This document shows positions 21,170 through 25,675 of a stretch of DNA of 25,675 nucleotides, one piece after another. A program made the position numbers and the translations under genes. Each line of letters opens with the position of its first letter. Within the stretch, counting starts at the first letter, position 1. The notes under the pieces were generated by a model. It did not search any database. It saw only the letters and a program-made list of their open reading frames with translations, and was not told the origin of the DNA. The DNA is from Bacillota bacterium (GTDB lineage: Bacteria > Bacillota > Clostridia > Oscillospirales > Oscillospiraceae), in the NCBI GenBank assembly GCA_029268085.1, contig JAJUHD010000009.1:1-25675 (forward strand), written 5' to 3'.

Positions 21170-22621
21170 TTACCTTCCGACAAGCCCCATATTGTTAATA
21201 AGCTTATCAAGCATCTCGTCCATAGCGGTCATTAAACGAGCCGCGGCATTGTATGCGTTCTGGTACTTGATCATGTTTATTCCCTCTTCGTCGATGGAAA
21301 CGCCCATGATAGATTCGCGCTGGTTGCTGATGGTTGCCAGAACGGCTTCCGAAGAGTTCCTCATATCCGTCTTGAACTCGACTTCTATCGACATGTCGCC
21401 CATAATCGAGGTCATGTACTCCTCAAACGTGCCCTTGAAATACGGGGTAATGTCCTTCTTTTCCTCCATGCTGGCGAGCATCCTGAGAAGGTTGTCGTTG
21501 CTGCCCTCTCCCGTCGATGAGGTGGAGCGGGTGATAAACATGGCATCCTTGAGCCATTCGCTCGAAAGGCTTATGTTGCCCGCGTTAATTTCGCCGGAGG
21601 AATCGTTGTACACAAAAAGGCTATTGGCCCCCGTCTCGTCGTTAAGCTCATTAAAGGTTTCCGCAAATATCTTTGCGAGCTCGTCGATCGACTTCTGGAA
21701 ATAGGGGATTCCGCGGCTGGAGTCCTCTCCGGCGTCGGCAAAAATTCCTTTTCCGTTGAGGCAGGAAAGGTACCCCGCAAGGTTTCCGCCAGTAATTTCC
21801 GCCGCAGAACCGTCGCTCAGCAGGACGCTTATCGGATATCCCGATGAGTCCAGAGAAAGCGTTTCCCTGGCGTTTCCGTTCTGAGAGTCGAGGAGATAGG
21901 CTCCTCCAAGCTTCACGGACACCTGACCGTCGGAGGAATATTCGTAGCTCGCGCCGATGAGCCCCGAAAGCTTGTCGAGCTGGAGGTTTCTCATATCCAG
22001 AAGCTCGTTAGGCTGCACTCCCTGCACATATCCCTGCTTGATCTGGATATTTAGCTCCGCTATCTTGTTTATTATTTGATTTACAGAGACGACTTCCGTC
22101 CCCGCATTGTAGACCTGCTCGTTAGTTATATCCTGCAGCCGGAGCGAGTACTGATTGAACACCTCGACCAGCTTCTGCGCGGATGATCTGAAATTTGATG
22201 CGTATTCGATAGATTCGGCGTTAAGCGAGAAGCTTTGCAGCTGCTTGTATATGTCCGTAAGCCTGGCGTTCAGCCCGTCCGTCGAAACTTCGTCAAGAAC
22301 ATTTTCAACGTCGCTCATGATGGAAAGGCCCGTGCTCCACATCCCGTACTGGGCGTTTTCCTTTCTGTACCTGGAATCGAGGAACTGGTCCCTCGCCTGT
22401 TTGATTCCTGTTACGTCGACGCCCTGTCCAACGCCAACGTCGCCCAGGGTCCTCGCATACCTTGACGTACCCGTGATATTGAGCGAGGAAAGGCTCACCG
22501 TCTGCCTTGTATAGCCTTCGGTATTTACGTTCGAAACGTTCTGGCTTGTGACGTCAAGCGCTATCTGACTTGCCAGCAAGGCTTTTCTTACCGATTCAAA
22601 ACCATAAAAAGTGGCTCTCAT
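21170..22621 (-). CDS. flgK: Flagellar hook-associated protein FlgK
   Basis: FlgK (HAP1) is the first junction protein on the hook. The 483-residue protein shows the conserved N-terminus (FYGFESVRKALLASQIALDV, SQNVSNVNTEGYTRQ) shared by rod/hook proteins and the C-terminus EEGINMIKYQNAYNAAARLM. Its length is in the usual range for Firmicutes. A possible AGGAAGGG site lies about 11 nt before the ATG; flgN ends 24 nt upstream. Confidence 0.96.
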   Translation of the reverse strand: MRATFYGFESVRKALLASQIALDVTSQNVSNVNTEGYTRQTVSLSSLNITGTSRYARTLGDVGVGQGVDVTGIKQARDQFLDSRYRKENAQYGMWSTGLSIMSDVENVLDEVSTDGLNARLTDIYKQLQSFSLNAESIEYASNFRSSAQKLVEVFNQYSLRLQDITNEQVYNAGTEVVSVNQIINKIAELNIQIKQGYVQGVQPNELLDMRNLQLDKLSGLIGASYEYSSDGQVSVKLGGAYLLDSQNGNARETLSLDSSGYPISVLLSDGSAAEITGGNLAGYLSCLNGKGIFADAGEDSSRGIPYFQKSIDELAKIFAETFNELNDETGANSLFVYNDSSGEINAGNISLSSEWLKDAMFITRSTSSTGEGSNDNLLRMLASMEEKKDITPYFKGTFEEYMTSIMGDMSIEVEFKTDMRNSSEAVLATISNQRESIMGVSIDEEGINMIKYQNAYNAAARLMTAMDEMLDKLINNMGLVGR

Positions 22622-22645
22622 CCTGCTTCCAACCCTTCCTAAAAA

Positions 22646-23074
22646 TCAAGCCCGCCTGACGAACTCTCCCTCGCTTGCGCCGATCAGGCTGTCTAAAACC
22701 GACAGTCTCTGCTTCAGCAGCCTCTGATTGAGCATGGTCGCTCTTTTCAGGTTTCCCAGAGTTTCAGCCAGCATTTCAAAAACACTCTGAAGCTGAGCCC
22801 TATACTCTTCAGGCGAGTGCTTCTCTATCACTTCCCTGAAGTCGAGCTCCGCAAGCGAATCCTGCTCCAGAAGCTTCAGCCTTTTTTTCTCGAGGCTTTC
22901 GATTTTCAGCAGGAAGTACTGCTCCTCTTTTACAATGGAGTCCACCCGCTTTATGTCGCCAGCCACCAGAGCGTCGGTCATGCTCTTCTGGACCTGCAGA
23001 TAACCTTCGCACAGTTCATGCTGTGCTTTAAGAACCTTGAGCAGCGGCTGTGTGTTCTTCAAAATAATCACCAC
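22646..23074 (-). CDS. flgN: Flagellar export chaperone FlgN
   Basis: FlgN keeps FlgK and FlgL export-competent. The 142-residue protein is almost wholly helical, with the family pattern LLKVLKAQHELCEGYLQVQKS near the start and MLNQRLLKQRLSVLDSLIGAS near the end. Sequence conservation in this family is low, but gene order (flgM-flgN-flgK) supports the call. The start is uncertain: two tandem GTG codons lie directly behind the flgM stop (TAA-GTG-GTG), while GTGGTGAT could instead serve as ribosome site for a TTG at 23062, which would remove four residues. Confidence 0.88.
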   Translation of the reverse strand: MVIILKNTQPLLKVLKAQHELCEGYLQVQKSMTDALVAGDIKRVDSIVKEEQYFLLKIESLEKKRLKLLEQDSLAELDFREVIEKHSPEEYRAQLQSVFEMLAETLGNLKRATMLNQRLLKQRLSVLDSLIGASEGEFVRRA

Positions 23075-23356
23075 TTAAAATATCGATTTTACAATTTCCT
23101 CGGTGCTGACGTAATACTGGTTCTGGCTTATCTTCTGCTTGAGCGCTTCCAGCCTTTCGGGGCTTATCCCCTGCTTTTCCGACCTCAGTATGCTGTCCTT
23201 TATGCTGAGGTTTTCGTCTTCCGCTGTCATTCTGATTCCTATTTCAACTCTGTCCGTGTTATAGGAGGCTTTTTCTTCGGCAACGGTCTTCTTGACCGCC
23301 TTGTCGGAAGGAATGCTGTTGTAGTTTGGAATATTGTTGATATTATCAATCTTCAT
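23075..23356 (-). CDS. flgM: Anti-sigma-28 factor FlgM
   Basis: FlgM binds SigD/FliA and is exported once the hook is complete, which frees the sigma factor. The 93-residue protein starts MKIDNINNIPNYN, is polar and likely disordered in the first half, and ends with the sigma-binding helices SPERLEALKQKI and VSTEEIVKSIF. ATG 23356 is preferred because family members begin MKI. A GTG at 23365 sits closer (4 nt) to the AAAGGA ribosome site and would add three residues. Its own sigma-28 promoter (23408-23434) gives the standard negative feedback loop. Its last codon abuts the flgN start. Confidence 0.9.
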   Translation of the reverse strand: MKIDNINNIPNYNSIPSDKAVKKTVAEEKASYNTDRVEIGIRMTAEDENLSIKDSILRSEKQGISPERLEALKQKISQNQYYVSTEEIVKSIF

Positions 23357-23407
23357 ATAAACCACGCTTTCCTTTAATCATAGTTATGACGAATCGCATC
23401 ATCTGAT

Positions 23408-23434
23408 ATATCGGATTATAATGTAAAAAATTTA
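23408..23434 (-). promoter_or_regulatory. Sigma-28 (SigD/FliA) promoter of flgM
   Basis: TAAA (23434-23431) is followed after exactly 15 nt by TCCGATAT (23415-23408) on the minus strand, one base from GCCGATAT. The flgM start lies about 50 nt downstream. Apart from the fliC promoter it is the only good TAAA-N15-CCGAT match I found in the flagellar intergenic regions. Confidence 0.85.
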
Positions 23435-23447
23435 TTTTTTCACTCTA

Positions 23448-24140
23448 TTATCTTAAATTATTAATAATATTCTCAATTTCGTCCGCCGTTTTCACCATCT
23501 GGGCGTTGACCTGAAACGACCTTTGGATTGTAATGAGGTCGGACATCTCTCCCGTAAGCTCGACGTTTGAAAGCTCAAGGCAGCCGCTTCTGATTTTGCC
23601 TTCCATGCTGGCGGCACTGCCCGAGGTTTCGGTGGCTTTGAAAAGGTTGCCGCCGGAGCTGGCCAGGCCGTGAGGATTAGGAAAGCCGTAAACGCCGATT
23701 TTTTCCCTCAGATCCGATTCGCCCAGCGCTATTTTTGCGCCGTTTTTATCAAGAACATAATCTCCGTTTGCCGTAACGAGATAATTGCCATTGTCTTCAA
23801 CAGATACTTTGAAGCTTCCGTCCCTCGTGTAATTAACACTTCCGTCTTTTGTCAAAACTGCGAAAAAGCCGTCGGACTCCAGGGCAAAATCCAGCTTGTT
23901 TTCGGTAATCTGCAGAGTGCCGCGCGAAAAATTGCTCGCTCCTGCTGTAGCCCTTACGCCGTTTCCGACCCTGAGTGCGTTTGCGCCGGCGTCCATGCCG
24001 CTGTAAAGGAGCTCCGAAAAGCCGGCGTTCTGCTTCTTGTATCCGGCCGTATTTACGTTTGCGAGGTTGTTTGCCACATTGTCCATCGCCGCCTGCGAGG
24101 ATGTGAGCCCCGAACCGGCCGAATAAAAGGCCCGTATCAT
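23448..24140 (-). CDS. flgG: Flagellar basal-body rod protein, FlgG-like (FlhP type)
   Basis: A 230-residue rod protein with the common N-terminus MIRAFYSAGSGLTSSQAAMDN and NNLANVNTAGYKK, a central domain containing LDFALESDGFFAV and YTRDGSF, and the C-terminal SNVELTGEMSDLITIQRSF for helical packing. It is about 30 residues shorter than E. coli FlgG. The second gene of the pair would be FlgG (distal rod), or FlhP in Bacillus naming; the two cannot be separated with certainty from sequence alone. AGGGGGAG lies 7 nt before the ATG. No hairpin terminator follows; the flgM promoter starts about 14 nt beyond the stop. Confidence 0.88.
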   Translation of the reverse strand: MIRAFYSAGSGLTSSQAAMDNVANNLANVNTAGYKKQNAGFSELLYSGMDAGANALRVGNGVRATAGASNFSRGTLQITENKLDFALESDGFFAVLTKDGSVNYTRDGSFKVSVEDNGNYLVTANGDYVLDKNGAKIALGESDLREKIGVYGFPNPHGLASSGGNLFKATETSGSAASMEGKIRSGCLELSNVELTGEMSDLITIQRSFQVNAQMVKTADEIENIINNLR

Positions 24141-24156
24141 AATAAGACTCCCCCTT

Positions 24157-24903
24157 TTATCCTATTTTTCCTATTTCGACTGTTTTTGCGAGGGTCGAGT
24201 CGATCATTTTCGCAACCTGGCTGCAGGCCTGGAAGGCTCTCTGGCTGCTCATGATCGCCATCATCTCCTCCATTACGTCTACATTCGACATTTCAAGCGA
24301 GCCCTGGGCTATCTGCCCGGAAAAGGCCTTGCCTCCCGCTCCCGAAACGTCGGTGAAGAGTCCGGATTCCTGTCTTGTCATTCCCGTCGGGTCGGCCGGG
24401 TTATATATCGAGAGCCTGCCGATCTCCGTTCCGTTAACGAAAACATCGCCCTCCGAGGTAACCGAGAACTGCCTGCCGCCCGTATTAAGAGGCCCGTTTT
24501 CGCCCATCAGCCTGTTGCCGTTAGCGTCCGTGATATAGCCCTGCGGGTCAAGCAGGAATTCTCCGTTCCTCGTGTACCCGACAGTGCCGTCGGCCTGCGT
24601 CAGGGTGAAGAATCCCTCTCCCTGTATGGCAAGATTGAATGGGTTCCCGGTTTCTATCACACCGCCCTGCTCAAGGTTCGAGGAAACGCTGTCTATCCTC
24701 GTTCCCGGGCTCAGGCTGCCGATTTCGGACGGCAGCGAGAGGCCTTCGTATTTCATGATAAGCTTGTCGCTGAAAGACGCCGTCGTAACCTCGCTTTTTT
24801 TATAGCCAGACGTGCGGGCGTTCGACAAATTGCTGCCCGAGACGTCGAGCTTCCTGCTTTGGCTTATCATGCCGGAGCCCGCGGTGTAAAATCCTCTTAT
24901 CAT
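24157..24903 (-). CDS. flgF: Flagellar basal-body rod protein, FlgF-like (FlhO type)
   Basis: A 248-residue rod protein similar in layout to its downstream neighbour: N-terminal MIRGFYTAGSGMISQSRKLD and SNARTSGYKKSE, central NLAIQGEGFFTL and YTRNGEFLLDPQGY, C-terminal SNVDVMEEMMAIMSSQRAF. The N-terminal motif has ARTSGYKK instead of the usual VNTxGYK. Two such genes directly after the sigma factor are a common Clostridia arrangement and correspond to FlgF/FlgG or FlhO/FlhP. AAGGGATGGG precedes the ATG. It begins 30 nt after the sigma factor gene. Confidence 0.88.
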   Translation of the reverse strand: MIRGFYTAGSGMISQSRKLDVSGSNLSNARTSGYKKSEVTTASFSDKLIMKYEGLSLPSEIGSLSPGTRIDSVSSNLEQGGVIETGNPFNLAIQGEGFFTLTQADGTVGYTRNGEFLLDPQGYITDANGNRLMGENGPLNTGGRQFSVTSEGDVFVNGTEIGRLSIYNPADPTGMTRQESGLFTDVSGAGGKAFSGQIAQGSLEMSNVDVMEEMMAIMSSQRAFQACSQVAKMIDSTLAKTVEIGKIG

Positions 24904-24933
24904 AATCGACCCATCCCTTCTTTGGACGTCCTG

Positions 24934-25675
24934 TCACATATTAATATAGTCTTTAAGCCTTGATTTCAGCTTTACAAGCGCAAGAGAATGTATCTGGCAG
25001 ACCCTGGAGGGGCTTATTTCCATTACCTCGGCGATTTCCTTCACCTTCAGGCCTTCGTAATAGAAAAGCGTGGTCACCAGGCGTTCCTTTTCCGAAAGCG
25101 AATCTATTGCCTCCGCGAGCACCTTCCTGAGCTCCTTTTTCAGCAGAAGCATCTGCGGAAGCGGGTTTATTCTGTCCTCTATGTCGAAGTTCTTGTTCAT
25201 GCCTTCGTTGAGGGTTTCCTCAAGGGACATGATGTTGTATGTATAGGCTTCGCTGAGGATCAGGCCGACGCTGGACTCCTTCATATCCAGCTCTTCCGCT
25301 ATTTCCGCGCAGGTGGGTTCGCGTCCCAAACTGTTTCTCAGTTTGCTGCAGGCTTCCTCCACCACTTTGATTTTCTCCCTGGCGGTCCTCGGTATCCAAT
25401 CCTGACCGCGAAGATAATCGATCACCGATCCTCTTATCCTTATGGAGGCGTAAGTGTCGAATTTTACGTCGCGGCTCGGATCAAAGCTTTCCACCGCCTT
25501 GATGAGAGCTATCATTCCGTTGCTTATTATGTCTTCCAGCTGGGCCTTTCCCATGAACATGTGATACATCTTGCGCGCGGTTATCTCGACGAGGTCCGTG
25601 TGCATCATTACAAGCTCGTTTCTCAGAGTGACGTCGCCCGTAGCCTTGTAGTTTGCCCATAAAGCCGCATATCGC
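24934..25675 (-). CDS. sigD: Flagellar sigma factor SigD/FliA (sigma-28), 5' end missing
   Basis: The open frame runs off the right edge with no stop: codons from 25674 read RYAALWANYKATGDVTLRNE, the conserved start of region 2 in this family, so the ATG at 25608 is internal. At least 246 residues are visible. Region 2 contains LEDIISNGMIALIKAVESFD and FDTYASIRIRGSVIDYLR (core binding and -10 recognition). Region 3 includes RTAREKIKVVEEA, and region 4 has SLSEKERLVTTLFYYEGL followed by the helix-turn-helix EIAEVMEISPSRVCQIH (-35 recognition). The protein should read the two sigma-28 promoters found upstream of flgM and fliC and be held by FlgM. Confidence 0.94.
   Translation of the reverse strand, partial: RYAALWANYKATGDVTLRNELVMMHTDLVEITARKMYHMFMGKAQLEDIISNGMIALIKAVESFDPSRDVKFDTYASIRIRGSVIDYLRGQDWIPRTAREKIKVVEEACSKLRNSLGREPTCAEIAEELDMKESSVGLILSEAYTYNIMSLEETLNEGMNKNFDIEDRINPLPQMLLLKKELRKVLAEAIDSLSEKERLVTTLFYYEGLKVKEIAEVMEISPSRVCQIHSLALVKLKSRLKDYINM

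Noticed and set aside
25606..25608. ATG at 25608 as the start of the sigma factor
   Set aside because: The frame stays open to the window edge and the upstream codons encode conserved region-2 residues (ANYKATGDVTLRNE).

Overview
The window reads as chromosome of a motile, Gram-positive-type anaerobe of the class Clostridia (Bacillota). This is inferred from the FliW-CsrA pair, a sigD-type sigma factor followed by two FlgF/FlgG-like rod genes, the CheC/CheD adaptation proteins, a DUF2089-YvlB-like-YvlD cassette, a lipobox substrate-binding protein with a Thr/Pro/Ala-rich linker, and strong AGGAGG ribosome binding sites. Base composition is balanced. No tRNA, rRNA, CRISPR array, transposon or prophage was seen. 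The exact genus cannot be read from the sequence.

Left part, mostly plus strand (1-4437): a truncated zinc-ribbon protein gene on the minus strand, a metallo-beta-lactamase-fold hydrolase, an MFS transporter, then a four-gene operon (DUF2089 zinc-ribbon/HTH regulator, YvlB/LiaX-like protein, small unknown protein, YvlD-like membrane protein). The operon resembles the envelope-stress yvl/lia modules of Firmicutes. A bidirectional terminator closes it.

Middle part, minus strand (4534-8472): a polar amino acid ABC transporter (ATPase, lipoprotein, two permeases, read right to left) with a clear sigma-A promoter, and a stand-alone gene joining a Phd/YefM-like N-terminus to a HARE-type winged helix.

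Right part, minus strand (8586-25675): a late flagellar and chemotaxis block. Read in the direction of transcription it is fliA/sigD (cut by the window edge), flgF-like, flgG-like, then a sigma-28 promoter and flgM-flgN-flgK-flgL-fliW-csrA, a terminator, a second sigma-28 promoter, and fliC-fliD-fliS-cheA-cheW-mcp-cheR-cheB-cheC-cheD. The logic is a checkpoint circuit. SigD reads the flgM and fliC promoters, FlgM restrains SigD until the hook is finished, FliW and CsrA tune flagellin translation, and FlgN and FliS are export chaperones for the hook-junction proteins and flagellin. Receptor adaptation genes lie downstream of the filament genes and probably share their transcript. No separate cheY is present here.

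The most interesting signals are: several ANGGA (CsrA-type) motifs in the roughly 120-nt flagellin leader; perfect or near-perfect intercistronic hairpins without U-tracts (mcp/cheR, fliC/fliD, lipoprotein/permease); the small third gene of the yvl-like operon, which looks like a diverged copy of the C-terminal half of its neighbour; and the orphan Phd-HARE protein.
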